Source: Chloroflexota bacterium (GTDB lineage: Bacteria; Chloroflexota; Anaerolineae; Anaerolineales; UBA11579). Taken from it: a stretch of 64,000 bases of DNA. The stretch is from NCBI GenBank assembly GCA_019456165.1, contig VRUJ01000015.1, positions 1 to 64,000 of the forward strand, given 5' to 3'. Positions 53,797 through 64,000 of this stretch are shown here, piece after piece (position 1 is the stretch's first letter; every line of letters starts with the position of its first letter). Under the pieces are notes generated by a model. It ran no database searches and was not told the DNA's origin. It was given only the letters and a program-made list of their open reading frames with translations. The translations under genes and the position numbers were made by a program.

Positions 53797-54990
53797 ATGC
53801 GCATAGGAATCGAAGCAACTAGTTGGACGAACCCACGTGGTTATGGCCGTTATACTCGCGGATTGCTGAGGGCTGTCCTTGAGGAACCAAGTGAGCATGA
53901 ATTTATCTTGTTCATAGATGACCACGTGCAGAATGACGAGCGTTGGCTGCTTCCTGATAATGCTAAATGTGTGGTTGCAGAAACAAAACAATCCATGACC
54001 AGCGCTGCTTCAGCATCTGGTCGGCGGTCTTTGAGAGATCTAGCAGCAATGGCCAGGGTGGTTTCAAGAACCCCGCTGGATGTCTTCTATTTTCCAAGTG
54101 TTTTCACATACTTTCCGATATTTACCAAGGCAAAGGTTTTAGTTGGCATCCATGACGTAATCGCTGAAGATTATCCCCATCTAGTATTCCCTTTGCGCAA
54201 ACGACGCTATTTGTGGAATTTTAAAAGCTGGCTGGCTCGCCGCCAGGCTGATTACATCGTTGCGGTATCTGAGTATTCCAAAGCGGGGATCCAGCGTCGC
54301 TTTGGTTGGCAGCCAGAACTTATTTGGGTTGTTGGTGAAGCGCCCGCAGCTGTTTTCAAACCAATCGATGATCGGGAAGGAATTGCACATTCGCTAGCCA
54401 TGCACGGATTAGATCCTGATGCACGATATATCATTGCTTTAGGTGGGCTCAACCCGCATAAAAACTTGGGAATGTTGTTCTCGGTTTTTGCTGAATTGAA
54501 AAAAGATATACGGTTTGCAGAACTTCGACTTGTGCTCGTAGGTCCGGCTGAAAGTGACATCTTCACGCCCGGGATCGGGGATGCACGCGAAAATGTAAGT
54601 AAATTAAATTTGCAATCATCAGTTCATTTTACGGATTTTATTCCCGATAGTGAAGTTGTTAATTTGCTGAATGCCGCGCAGGTCTTGGTTATGCCCTCCT
54701 TGGCTGAAGGCTTCGGTTTGGGAGCAGTTGAAGCGGCAGCTTGCGGTACACCTGTAATTGCGACTAATAATAGCCCTTTACCTCAACTCCTTGTGGGGGG
54801 AGGTTTGTTTATAGATCCTTTTAAATCGCAAGAACTTCTCGCAGCCTTGGTAGAATTACTGGATGATGATAATCGTCGTAATCAGATGGGTAAGGCAGCT
54901 CTGGCTCGCGCCCAGAAATTAACCTGGCAGAAAGCAGCCCTTGAATTCTTTTCATTGTTGAATAAGATTGAAGATTCAAACCAAGAGTGA
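53797..54990 (+). CDS. GT4 (GT-B fold) glycosyltransferase
   Basis: A 397-residue retaining glycosyltransferase. The N-terminal lobe begins MRIGIEATSWTNPRGYGRYTRGLL; the C-terminal lobe has YIIALGGLNPHKNL (donor-side Gly), VMPSLAEGFGLGAVEAAACGTPVIA with the EGFGLGAVE-type E-x7-E motif near residue 307, and NNSPLPQLLVGGG. No membrane span. An A-rich run precedes the ATG at 53797. Donor sugar unknown. Confidence 0.94.
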   Translation: MRIGIEATSWTNPRGYGRYTRGLLRAVLEEPSEHEFILFIDDHVQNDERWLLPDNAKCVVAETKQSMTSAASASGRRSLRDLAAMARVVSRTPLDVFYFPSVFTYFPIFTKAKVLVGIHDVIAEDYPHLVFPLRKRRYLWNFKSWLARRQADYIVAVSEYSKAGIQRRFGWQPELIWVVGEAPAAVFKPIDDREGIAHSLAMHGLDPDARYIIALGGLNPHKNLGMLFSVFAELKKDIRFAELRLVLVGPAESDIFTPGIGDARENVSKLNLQSSVHFTDFIPDSEVVNLLNAAQVLVMPSLAEGFGLGAVEAAACGTPVIATNNSPLPQLLVGGGLFIDPFKSQELLAALVELLDDDNRRNQMGKAALARAQKLTWQKAALEFFSLLNKIEDSNQE

Positions 54991-54994
54991 AAAT

Positions 54995-56104
54995 ATGAAA
55001 AAACAAAGGTCAAACCGAGAAACAAAACACACCAACTCACCATTCCGGACTGTCATTATCGGCCTCGGAGAATCTGCCGAGCGTCTGATACTTCCAGGGC
55101 TTACATTGCTGCCAAATATAGGGATAATTGCTCTTTGTGATATGGATGCAGAAAAACTGCAGCGGGTGTCTGCGCGTTGGAAAATTCCTACAGTATATTC
55201 AGAACCAATTGAAATGTTAGAGAAAGAACAACCAGATATCGTGGTTATTGCCACGCCTCCACAAACACACTTTAACCTGGCAATGCGCGCCTTAGAACAC
55301 GGTTGTCACGTTTATTGTGAAAAGCCATTCATGCCAACAGTCAAGGAAGCGGACGACGTAATAGCATACGCCCAAGAACGGGACAGGCTAGTGGGTGTGA
55401 ACAGCCAGTATTACCAGATGCCTATATTCAAGGCAGCGCAGGAATACTTAAACAGTGGTCGCATCGGTCGTTTGTACCACATTGAGATGTGGCAGCATAT
55501 GCATCTGATGCCTGAAGATGAAAGTGGATGGAAGGCCGCATTACATCCTAAACGAAACTTATTTGATTTTGGTACGCATGTCGTAGACTTGATGTGTCAT
55601 TTTTTCGATGCTTATCCTGTGGCCGTAACCGCGCAGATTGCTAGAGCGCGTCTGGATGTAGACTCGGATTTGTGTGTCGTAATGCGTTTAGATTTCCCCG
55701 GTGACAGGATTGGAAATCTGGTATTAAATCGTATGAGCTTCGCTCCCAAGAAGTATTTGGAGATGCGCCTTGATTGTGAGCATGCGGCTTTAAGAGCTTC
55801 CTATGGCGGGGTTGCTGGGTTAGAGTTTGGTTGGAATAGTGAATTAGGGCGGCCGCGTGTACGTTTCAGTTTCACCAAGGGTGGTGAGTTGCGCCTGGAG
55901 CGTGATGGCAATTCTTCCCTGGTAACCAAGCAATCTGCAGATGCAATTTCTACAGCCTCCCAAGCTCACTTCGCTAAATTTGTAGACGCGATTAGTGCTG
56001 GAGAAAAATTAACTAGCAAAGCTATTCAAGCGCGCGAAATATTACGCATATTATTAGCCGGATACGAATCTAACTCTAAGAATGGCGAACTGATTAGCTT
56101 GTAA
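54995..56104 (+). CDS. Gfo/Idh/MocA family oxidoreductase (first)
   Basis: A 369-residue NAD(P)-dependent sugar dehydrogenase: Rossmann start TVIIGLGESAERLILPGL, VVIATPPQTHFNLAMRALEHGCHVYCEKPFMP with the catalytic-region EKP motif, then the C-terminal beta-sheet domain (DFGTHVVDLMCHFF). It probably oxidises or epimerises a nucleotide-sugar for the glycan. ATG 54995 is preferred; the frame can extend to a TTG at 54968 inside the GT4 gene. A paralogue of the same family lies at 61358. Confidence 0.92.
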   Translation: MKKQRSNRETKHTNSPFRTVIIGLGESAERLILPGLTLLPNIGIIALCDMDAEKLQRVSARWKIPTVYSEPIEMLEKEQPDIVVIATPPQTHFNLAMRALEHGCHVYCEKPFMPTVKEADDVIAYAQERDRLVGVNSQYYQMPIFKAAQEYLNSGRIGRLYHIEMWQHMHLMPEDESGWKAALHPKRNLFDFGTHVVDLMCHFFDAYPVAVTAQIARARLDVDSDLCVVMRLDFPGDRIGNLVLNRMSFAPKKYLEMRLDCEHAALRASYGGVAGLEFGWNSELGRPRVRFSFTKGGELRLERDGNSSLVTKQSADAISTASQAHFAKFVDAISAGEKLTSKAIQAREILRILLAGYESNSKNGELISL

Positions 56105-56113
56105 GTAATAAGA

Positions 56114-57028
56114 ATGAATCGACCGAAGGTTTCAGTAGTTATCGCCACTCATAATGCAGCCAAGGTATTAGATAAATGTCTGGCCGCCCTGGTAAAACAG
56201 GTTTCAACCCATCAAGTGGAGATCATCGTTGCCTCCAGCTCGACGGATGGTACCGCTAAAATAGTCCAAGAAAATTTTCCAGAGGTTAATTTACTTCATT
56301 TTGACGAACCATTTAGTATTCCTCTATTACGCCAAAAGGCTCTAGATAATTCTAAAGGCGAAATTATCGCTATCTTAGACCCTTATTCCATCATAGACGA
56401 TGATTGGTTAGAGCAAATGATGGCTGCCCACTCTAATCTGCCAAACCTGGTGATTGGTGGGGCCGTAGAAATATTTTCTGAAGAACCACCTGGGATATCT
56501 AATTGGACGATATATATTCATGAGTATGGTGGTTTTATGCCTCCATTAAAAGAAGGAGTAGTTTCTATCTTACCGGGGAGCAACATTTCCTATAAAAGAG
56601 AAGCATTGAGTAAAATTAAAACTCTGAAATTAAAACAAAGAGGTTTTTGGAAAGCTTATGCAAACTGGCACCTGGAAGACGAGGGCCATAAACTTTGGCT
56701 GGCTCCTTCCATAGTCGTGAGATTATGGAAACCAATCCCATTCTTCAATTTTCTGCGTACCAGATTTCATCATGGACGTTGCTATGCAAGTATGCGAGTA
56801 GCAGATTCGTCTTTTACCAAAAAGCTAATCCATGCCCTTAAAACTCCCTTATTGCCCTTCGTTTTTTCATGGCGGCTAACCATGGATTTTTGGCCAAAGA
56901 GCCGTGATAGAGGCAAGTACTTGCTAGCCTCGCCCCTCCTATTCCTGCTAAATTTTAGTTGGGCTCTTGGGGAATTAATTGGTTATTTACGCGGATCAGG
57001 AGATAGCTGCGCTTTGCTATTCTATTAG
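56114..57028 (+). CDS. GT2 glycosyltransferase, paralogue 3
   Basis: A 304-residue member of the paralogous GT2 set: VSVVIATHNAAKVLDKCLAAL start, EIIVASSSTDGTAKIVQ, IPLLRQKALDNSKGEIIAILDPYS (LDP where DxD is expected), GSNISYKREAL and FHHGRCYASMRV, with a hydrophobic C-terminus ending in the SWALGELIGYLRG pattern shared by the set. It lies 9 bases after the Gfo/Idh/MocA gene. Confidence 0.9.
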   Translation: MNRPKVSVVIATHNAAKVLDKCLAALVKQVSTHQVEIIVASSSTDGTAKIVQENFPEVNLLHFDEPFSIPLLRQKALDNSKGEIIAILDPYSIIDDDWLEQMMAAHSNLPNLVIGGAVEIFSEEPPGISNWTIYIHEYGGFMPPLKEGVVSILPGSNISYKREALSKIKTLKLKQRGFWKAYANWHLEDEGHKLWLAPSIVVRLWKPIPFFNFLRTRFHHGRCYASMRVADSSFTKKLIHALKTPLLPFVFSWRLTMDFWPKSRDRGKYLLASPLLFLLNFSWALGELIGYLRGSGDSCALLFY

Positions 57029-57045
57029 TAATCGAAGACCCTAGC

Positions 57046-57966
57046 ATGTTAAAAATATCTTGTATCGTAATCTCCTTCAATCCAGCTGAGATCCTTGAGC
57101 GTTGTCTAGCCAATTTGGAACAACAAGTTCTTGACGATGAAGTGGAGCTTTTGGTTGTTGGAAAGTGGGGCGGACCTGATTCCGAATATCGTTCTTTACA
57201 GCAACAATTTCCCAAGTCAGTCTGGATTTCTGTCCCTCAAGAATTCAACATACCTCAGATGCGCGCATTAGGCATGGCGCGCAGTCAGGCTGAAATTATC
57301 GCCATATTGGAGGATGATTGTTTGGTTTCCAATGATTGGTGTACGGAAATTATCAAAGCCCATAAAGAAGCTTATGCAGCTATTGGAGGTGCAGTTGAAC
57401 CTGGAGATTATACGAGCAGCTTGGATTGGTCAATTTACTTTTGTGAATACGCTCGTTTTATGCTCCCATTTAGTGGCGGGGAAGTTAATACCCTCCCAGG
57501 CAATAACGTCATGTATAAACGAGACGTATTGATGACTCTGGCTGGAGAGATATTCTTAAACGGTGGTAAAATCAGTGAAGTTGGATTTTATGAAATTGAA
57601 TTCAATAACAAATTAATCCGAAATGGTTTTGCGTTAAAAACAGACCCATCACTGATCGTTAAAAATATACACTCTTGGCGTTTATCAGACCTTTTCAAAA
57701 TGCCTTTCCATCATGGGAGAGGCTTTGCAGGCAAACGCTTTTCGGACCAAGATAAAATGAAGCGAGTATTGTATCTTGGTATAACATTTCTCCTACCTGT
57801 TGTTCAAGTCATTAGAATTCTAAAGCTAATAATCCAAAAAAGAAGATACCTACGCCAATTTTTATTTGCTCTGCCTGGTATAATCATGTTTTTTACCAGT
57901 TGGTCAATAGGCGAGTTTTTCGGCTACCTCCTCGGTCCTGGAAATAGCTTGCAAGAATGGAAATGA
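57046..57966 (+). CDS. GT2 glycosyltransferase, paralogue 4
   Basis: A 306-residue member of the paralogous GT2 set: [21 protein letters not shown] start, [36 protein letters not shown] (EDD near residue 90), [11 protein letters not shown] and [12 protein letters not shown], ending in [16 protein letters not shown]. The signature of the four paralogues is the terminal 'GE-x-x-GY' after a hydrophobic segment. It lies 17 bases after paralogue 3. Confidence 0.9.
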   Translation: MLKISCIVISFNPAEILERCLANLEQQVLDDEVELLVVGKWGGPDSEYRSLQQQFPKSVWISVPQEFNIPQMRALGMARSQAEIIAILEDDCLVSNDWCTEIIKAHKEAYAAIGGAVEPGDYTSSLDWSIYFCEYARFMLPFSGGEVNTLPGNNVMYKRDVLMTLAGEIFLNGGKISEVGFYEIEFNNKLIRNGFALKTDPSLIVKNIHSWRLSDLFKMPFHHGRGFAGKRFSDQDKMKRVLYLGITFLLPVVQVIRILKLIIQKRRYLRQFLFALPGIIMFFTSWSIGEFFGYLLGPGNSLQEWK

Positions 57967-58003
57967 TCAATTATATAATCCAGGCAATTATCATATCTAC
58001 AGG

Positions 58004-59209
<1,206 letters not shown>

Positions 59210-59210
59210 A

Positions 59211-60329
59211 ATGAGATTAGGTGTAAACGGATGGAGATTAAACGGTAATCTCACAGGGGTAGGGCGCTATCTTCTCAACATTGTAAAGCATTGGACGCCA
59301 GAGATTAATGCGGAGAGATTTAAGGAAATAAATTTTTATTCTCCCAGCGCAATTGATCCTTTATCTTTACATTTGCCACGAAATATCAATTTCCGGGTTC
59401 TCAAGCCGAATTTGCGGATGTTAATCTGGGATAACCTAAGGTTGTCTCTAGCTGCAGAGGAGGATGTGGTTTTCCATCCATCTTACTCTATCCCGTTATT
59501 CCGGCGTGGAAAAACAGTTGTGGCCATACACGACGCAATCCATGAACTGTATCCTCATTTATTCACAAATAGCGTAAAATATTTTTATAAATATCTTTAT
59601 CGTTGGACCGCGCGTAATGCAACCGTGGTGATTACGGCAACTGAGGCAGGGAAACAAAATATTGCTCGGACGATGAATGCGCCACTCTCAAAAATTCGGG
59701 TGGTTTACCTGGCTCCAGATGAAATCTTTCGCGAAAAACCCGAACCACAGAAAATACAAATTGTGCGTCAAAAAATAATTGGTTCAAACGATCCTTTTTT
59801 CCTTTTTGTTGGGAAATTATCTGGGCGGAGAAACATACCCCTACTCCTTAATGGGTTTGCTGAATTTAAAAGACGACATTCGCTGCCTCATAAATTGGTA
59901 ATGATCGGGTTAAACATCCACAGCCTGAATATTTTCAAGCTCCTAGATGATCTGAATATTTCTAAAGAAATCATATATCCTGGTTTTGTGTCTGATGATG
60001 ATTTGAATGCCTTATATCATACAGCCAGCGGGTTAATTTCTCCTTCTCCATATGAAACGATGAATTTACCGGTAATGGAGGCCCAGGCCGCAGGGACAGC
60101 TGTGATTTGCTCAGATACGGCAGGTATGCGAGAAATCACTGGAGGTAATGCATTGTTCCTGCCTAAGATGAATAAGGAACAAATAGCCGAGTCGTTTTCT
60201 CAAGTGGCTCAGGATGCAAATTATCGTAATGAACTCGGTGCGAATGGAGCTGAATACTCAAAACGTTTTACGTGGAAAAAAACATCTGCACAGACTTTGG
60301 ATATCCTCGCTGAGTCGGTTAATCACTAA
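59211..60329 (+). CDS. GT4 (GT-B fold) glycosyltransferase
   Basis: A 372-residue retaining glycosyltransferase: MRLGVNGWRLNGNLTGVGRYLLN start, AIHDAIHELYPHLF, FFLFVGKLSGRRNIPLLL (donor-side Gly-Lys), ISPSPYETMNLPVMEAQAAGTAVICSDT with E-x7-E-like motif and AGMREITGGNA. ATG 59211 is placed one base after the preceding stop codon; a longer frame would overlap the radical SAM gene and lacks a ribosome site. A second member of the GT4 family in this cluster. Confidence 0.94.
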   Translation: MRLGVNGWRLNGNLTGVGRYLLNIVKHWTPEINAERFKEINFYSPSAIDPLSLHLPRNINFRVLKPNLRMLIWDNLRLSLAAEEDVVFHPSYSIPLFRRGKTVVAIHDAIHELYPHLFTNSVKYFYKYLYRWTARNATVVITATEAGKQNIARTMNAPLSKIRVVYLAPDEIFREKPEPQKIQIVRQKIIGSNDPFFLFVGKLSGRRNIPLLLNGFAEFKRRHSLPHKLVMIGLNIHSLNIFKLLDDLNISKEIIYPGFVSDDDLNALYHTASGLISPSPYETMNLPVMEAQAAGTAVICSDTAGMREITGGNALFLPKMNKEQIAESFSQVAQDANYRNELGANGAEYSKRFTWKKTSAQTLDILAESVNH

Positions 60330-60343
60330 GAGGCTCTTTTACT

Positions 60344-61324
60344 ATGACAATATCTCGTACAAAGCAGAATGCGGAAGAAGAAATTATTTGTCCAATATGT
60401 TCATCTAAAGGAAAAGTTGTTTACAATTGGTATGAATTTCATGTAGTTTATTGTGATGTTTGTGGTACGCAATCAGTAACCAATCTTCCAACTTCAGATG
60501 AATTAAACGATTATTATCAACAGACTAGTAGGGATAATAATCCTGACCGCTGGGAATTGCATAAGAATCTAGTCAAATCAGCCTTCAAACACCTCCTTAG
60601 AAATTATCAGAATTTCACGAATCAGACAAAACCCAGCTCATTTTTAGACATTGGTGGTGGGTTAGGTTATTATGCCCAAGCTGCGAGTGCTCAAGGTATC
60701 GAAACCTGTCTTATGGATTGGGGGGATTTCGGTTTGGAATTTGCCCGTGAAAAATTAGGAATCTCATGGATAATCAAAGGTAATATTCAAAAATGTGCCG
60801 AATTTTTCGAAGCGGATACATTCGATTTTGTCTTAGCTCGTCATGTTATTGAACATTTACTTGACCCCCAAGAATTTTTAGTAAACATCGCTGAGATAAT
60901 GAAACCCGATGGAATTTTGGTCCTTGAGACTCCCAATGTAGCTTCAAAGGAACAATTTTCTCATCCAAGAATAATTGAAATTAACTATCGAATCCTACAA
61001 AAATATAATCCCGAATTATCGAATTCATATCTGGCAAAATTCGCAATGATGAAAAGTCTATCGGGGGTAATTCCCCCAAAACACCTTTGGGGTTTTACAG
61101 ATAACGGATTGGTTAAAATCTTAGAGGGAGCTGGTTTTGAAATCTTGAAGATTCGCAAAACTCAAGCTGGACATCAGGTTTACGATCCGCTCTATTATGA
61201 CTATTACCGCCTCGCAACTCGGAAAAGGCTTGGAATTCCGTATTATTTTTGGGAACGTGTTACCTCGATTTTCTTTAGAAAAAACGGGACTAGCCTGGCA
61301 ATCTTTGCTCGGCGTAAAAAATAA
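60344..61324 (+). CDS. class I SAM methyltransferase with N-terminal zinc motif
   Basis: A 326-residue enzyme: an N-terminal CPICSS...YCDVCG four-Cys zinc-binding motif (residues about 13-45), then the SAM-binding FLDIGGGLGYYAQAA (about 100-114), followed by DFVLARHVIEHLLDPQEFL and GILVLETPNV. The zinc-plus-methyltransferase layout is common among sugar C- and O-methyltransferases of surface-polysaccharide loci. It probably methylates a sugar residue or nucleotide-sugar. Confidence 0.92.
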   Translation: MTISRTKQNAEEEIICPICSSKGKVVYNWYEFHVVYCDVCGTQSVTNLPTSDELNDYYQQTSRDNNPDRWELHKNLVKSAFKHLLRNYQNFTNQTKPSSFLDIGGGLGYYAQAASAQGIETCLMDWGDFGLEFAREKLGISWIIKGNIQKCAEFFEADTFDFVLARHVIEHLLDPQEFLVNIAEIMKPDGILVLETPNVASKEQFSHPRIIEINYRILQKYNPELSNSYLAKFAMMKSLSGVIPPKHLWGFTDNGLVKILEGAGFEILKIRKTQAGHQVYDPLYYDYYRLATRKRLGIPYYFWERVTSIFFRKNGTSLAIFARRKK

Positions 61325-61357
61325 TAACTATAATTCAGTTTTGGAAAGTAATTATCC

Positions 61358-62335
61358 ATGATTAAAGCAGGAATTATTGGGGCCGGATTAATGGGCAGGT
61401 GGCACGCAGCCGCAATTAGACGGGCTGGCGGTGTGGTTGTCGCGGTTCTGGATCGAAATATTGAAGCAGCAAAGGAACTGGCGAAAAAACACCGGATTGC
61501 CGAGTGCTACTCAAACGAAACCGAATTGTTCGCTCGCACTGATTTGGATGTGGTGCATGTGTGTTCCCCCATTTCCACACATTATGGGTTCACCTTATCA
61601 GCTATCCAAGCAGGGTTACATACCCTCATAGAAAAGCCTGTCACACCTGTAGCCGCAGATGCAAAAGAACTCATCGACTTAGCAGCAAAACAAGAATTAC
61701 TTATTTGCCCAGTATACCAAAATCTATTCCAAGACGGCACTTTGAAAGCAAAAAGATTATTATCACGCATTGGCAGATTGGTTGCATTGAGGGGGATGAT
61801 CCATTCTGCTGGAGGAATTGACTCATCTCCGACAAGTTTAGGAGACATCGCCGCAGAAATTCTTCCACATCCACTTTCCCTTATGCAATCCTTCCTGCCG
61901 CATGGTTTGGAAAACAGTGCCTGGGTATCATCTACTCCAACCGATGGCGAATTTCAAGCAGTCGGTGAAGCCAACGGTATAACCCTTGCCATTTCCATCA
62001 GCATGAGTGCAAGACCTACCTTAAACACATTTCAGATCGTGGGTACCGCAGGAACTCTGCACTTAGACTTATTCCACGGTTACGCATATAGAGAACCCGG
62101 AATAGTTTCAAAAACTAGAAAAATCCTGCGGCCATTCGATTTAGGAACTCGCATGTTTTTGACTGCGGTCTTAAACCTTAGCCGTCGAGCAATAAATAGA
62201 AAACCTGCCTACCCAGGTCTTTTCCGATTGGTAGATTTGTTTTATAATGCCGTGCGCGATGGAAGTTCGTCTCCTATTTCTCCAGAAGATGTGCTCGCAG
62301 TTGAAAATACTAGGTTACAAATTCTCCAAAAGTGA
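61358..62335 (+). CDS. Gfo/Idh/MocA family oxidoreductase (second)
   Basis: A 325-residue NAD(P)-dependent dehydrogenase: KAGIIGAGLMGRWHAAAI Rossmann start, VVHVCSPISTHYGFTLSAIQAGLHTLIEKPVTP with the EKP motif and the C-terminal alpha/beta domain (GDIAAEILPHPLSLM supplies the usual H-containing catalytic stretch). It is distinct in sequence from the member at 54995. Substrate unknown; nucleotide-sugar oxidation is the usual role in such clusters. Confidence 0.92.
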   Translation: MIKAGIIGAGLMGRWHAAAIRRAGGVVVAVLDRNIEAAKELAKKHRIAECYSNETELFARTDLDVVHVCSPISTHYGFTLSAIQAGLHTLIEKPVTPVAADAKELIDLAAKQELLICPVYQNLFQDGTLKAKRLLSRIGRLVALRGMIHSAGGIDSSPTSLGDIAAEILPHPLSLMQSFLPHGLENSAWVSSTPTDGEFQAVGEANGITLAISISMSARPTLNTFQIVGTAGTLHLDLFHGYAYREPGIVSKTRKILRPFDLGTRMFLTAVLNLSRRAINRKPAYPGLFRLVDLFYNAVRDGSSSPISPEDVLAVENTRLQILQK

Positions 62336-62399
62336 AAATACACCCAAAACCACTCAGATATTGTTGAACTAATACAATAAGTTATTAGTAGAAGGTGGC

Positions 62400-63836
62400 A
62401 TGAGCATAAGAAGCACACGCATTGTCCGAAATTTTTCCTGGTTATCGATCGCTCAGTTGGCGAGTCGCTTTTTGGCTTTCATTACTACAATTTATCTAAC
62501 ACGCACTCTAGGTGTAGAGGGATTTGGGGTCATTGTTTTTGCAACAGCCGCGCTACCTTATGCTAGTTTGATCATTGACTTCGGATTCCAATCCTTAGGA
62601 CCCATTAAGGTTGCCCGTGATCCCTTGGCTGCCCCCAATTTCGTAAAAATGATAATTGGCATTCGATTGGGTTTATCTGTGATTGCCATCATTATTCTTC
62701 TTTTGTTCATTCAGGTTGCAGCTATTTCTAATCTAACAAAAATCGTCACCTTATTATATGGTATCTCCTTGTTGGCTCATACCTTCGATATAAATTGGGT
62801 CTTTCTAGGTTCTGAGGCCATGCGTCCAGCAGCAATTGCGGAAGTATTCAGCCAAGTTGTTATGCTTGTTGGTGTTCTTTTCTATGTGAATAATCCGGAC
62901 GATGTAATTAACGTACCAATCATCTTTTTTGTATCTCGCTTTACATCAGTGGTATTTTTGTTGGTGAGATTTAAACAGTCTTATGGTGGGATTTGGCCTA
63001 AAGTACCACTAGAAGATTTTAGGAGAATATTTTTAGAAGTGATTCCTTTTGCAGCTTCAGGTGTAGTTGGGACTATATTACAAAGCACTGATATAGTACT
63101 TATAGGTTTTTGGCTTGGACTCGAAGGGACAGGATTGTACGGTGCAGCCAGGCGTATAACATGGCTTCCAATCTTATTGGCAACAGCTTACTTCCAGGCA
63201 TTAAGACCAATTTTAGCCCGGGCCTTCATAGATGGAATTAAAACAGTGGAAAATCTGCTGGAGCGATCCATGCGGTTAATTTCGGCTTCTTCTGTTGGGA
63301 TGGTTATTGGAGGAATTATTGTCGCCGAGTCGTTAACTAATTTTCTTTTCGGAAGTGAATTCGCAGCAGCAGTATTTCCATTACGTGTTCTATTGATTTC
63401 AATCGGTTTATTTCTTATTGCTAGGCATTATCGTTTGTTGTTAATTACATTTAATCTTCAAAAGATCGATTTAAAAATTATGGTAATTGTTACTACTGCA
63501 AATTTGACGCTCAATGTATTATTAATAAATCGATATGGTTTATTAGGATCGGCTATCGCGGCTTCGGTATCAGAAACTATATATTTGGCTTTTGGGTACT
63601 ACTATACTCGTAAATTTGTGGGCTATGTGCCATTTCTCCGATATTTAGGTAAGCCTCTGATTGCGGCAAGTGTGATGGCCCTAGGATTGTATTTGTCTCA
63701 GCCTTTACACGTTGTCGTCAGGATAGCTTTAGGTGGGGGGATATATTTAACTATTCTTTTCTTGTTAAAAACTATCAACCGGAAAGATATCCGACAAATC
63801 AAAGAAGCGCTTTTTCCGGAAAAAATGACACAATAA
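62400..63836 (+). CDS. Wzx-type polysaccharide flippase
   Basis: A 478-residue polytopic protein of the MATE/MOP oligosaccharide-flippase family. About 12-14 hydrophobic segments are visible, beginning NFSWLSIAQLASRFLAFITTIYLTRTLGVEGFGVI, with the usual LGLEGTGLYGAARRI middle and GLLGSAIAASVSE late motif. It moves lipid-linked repeat units of the surface glycan across the membrane. AGGTGG lies before ATG 62400. It is the last complete gene in the window. Confidence 0.94.
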   Translation: MSIRSTRIVRNFSWLSIAQLASRFLAFITTIYLTRTLGVEGFGVIVFATAALPYASLIIDFGFQSLGPIKVARDPLAAPNFVKMIIGIRLGLSVIAIIILLLFIQVAAISNLTKIVTLLYGISLLAHTFDINWVFLGSEAMRPAAIAEVFSQVVMLVGVLFYVNNPDDVINVPIIFFVSRFTSVVFLLVRFKQSYGGIWPKVPLEDFRRIFLEVIPFAASGVVGTILQSTDIVLIGFWLGLEGTGLYGAARRITWLPILLATAYFQALRPILARAFIDGIKTVENLLERSMRLISASSVGMVIGGIIVAESLTNFLFGSEFAAAVFPLRVLLISIGLFLIARHYRLLLITFNLQKIDLKIMVIVTTANLTLNVLLINRYGLLGSAIAASVSETIYLAFGYYYTRKFVGYVPFLRYLGKPLIAASVMALGLYLSQPLHVVVRIALGGGIYLTILFLLKTINRKDIRQIKEALFPEKMTQ

Positions 63837-63958
63837 TATGAATTAATAAATATCTGTGAAATTTTAGAGATAAATCATTATCCCTGGTCAATAAAGCTGC
63901 CGACCGTTCATAAGTTGCGAGATGAATTTATTTGAATTAAAATTGACAAGATGGTGCA

Positions 63959-64000
63959 ATGAAAAACAATATTGAGTATCCAAATAAAACACAAATCAAC
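63959..64000 (+). CDS. possible partial gene, open at window end
   Basis: An ATG at 63959 opens 14 codons (MKNNIEYPNKTQIN) without a stop before the window ends. It follows 122 bases after the flippase, in the same direction as the whole glycan cluster. No ribosome site is evident and nothing can be said about function. It could be chance. Confidence 0.3.
   Translation, partial: MKNNIEYPNKTQIN

Overview
The window reads as chromosomal DNA of an environmental bacterium, most probably a member of the Chloroflexota (Anaerolineae-like). This is an inference from gene content: two-repeat secreted surface proteins, kinase/AAA/TPR giant regulators, a kinase plus solute-binding-protein relic, a Ccm-type cytochrome maturation operon ending in zinc-ribbon proteins, multihaem lipoprotein cytochromes and a zinc-less anti-sigma factor. 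No rRNA, tRNA or CRISPR array was seen. About fifty genes are supported.

Region 1 (1-19.5 kb) is mixed housekeeping and envelope. It holds a class A PBP-like protein whose catalytic motifs are nearly all lost, secreted lipoproteins, an ECF sigma/anti-sigma pair, a secreted HEYTH metalloprotease, a HAD phosphatase, a TPR protein, DNA polymerase I with proofreading residues intact, an AI-2E family permease and an XRE regulator. Immediately upstream of polA and on the same strand is an odd fusion. It joins a degenerate receiver, a Roadblock-like domain and an IS200/IS605 TnpA-like domain that has lost both HUH histidines and the catalytic tyrosine. This is the most unusual gene in the window.

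Region 2 (19.7-38.7 kb) is respiratory. A GDP-mannose dehydratase precedes a minus-strand cytochrome c maturation operon (ccmE-F-H-G, a CcmI-like zinc-ribbon protein, a lipoprotein, then ccmA-B-C-D), interrupted by a repeat-bounded GxxExxY cassette. CcmE carries Cys in place of the usual haem-binding His. Next come a 10-haem lipoprotein and, divergently, an 8-haem lipoprotein on a collagen-like stalk, a 9-haem membrane cytochrome, a cytochrome b/c fusion and a NapC-like protein with up to nine haems. Together these could move electrons between the quinone pool and the cell surface. CRP/FNR-type dyads of the form GTGA-N6-TCAC lie upstream of both the ccm operon and the decahaem gene, which suggests shared control.

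Region 3 (38.8-49 kb) is signalling. It has two tandem paralogous Ser/Thr kinase-AAA-TPR proteins of about 1200 residues, the relic of a third kinase fused to a peptide-binding protein, an orphan NMT1-type binding protein, a small Ser/Thr kinase and a hotdog thioesterase.

Region 4 (49.3-63.8 kb) is a one-strand surface-glycan cluster. It contains five GT2 glycosyltransferases (four of them close paralogues), a UGM/HemY-like flavoprotein, two GT4 enzymes, two Gfo/Idh/MocA dehydrogenases, a radical SAM/SPASM protein, a zinc-motif methyltransferase and a Wzx-type flippase. It probably continues beyond the window. No polymerase or priming transferase is visible inside it.
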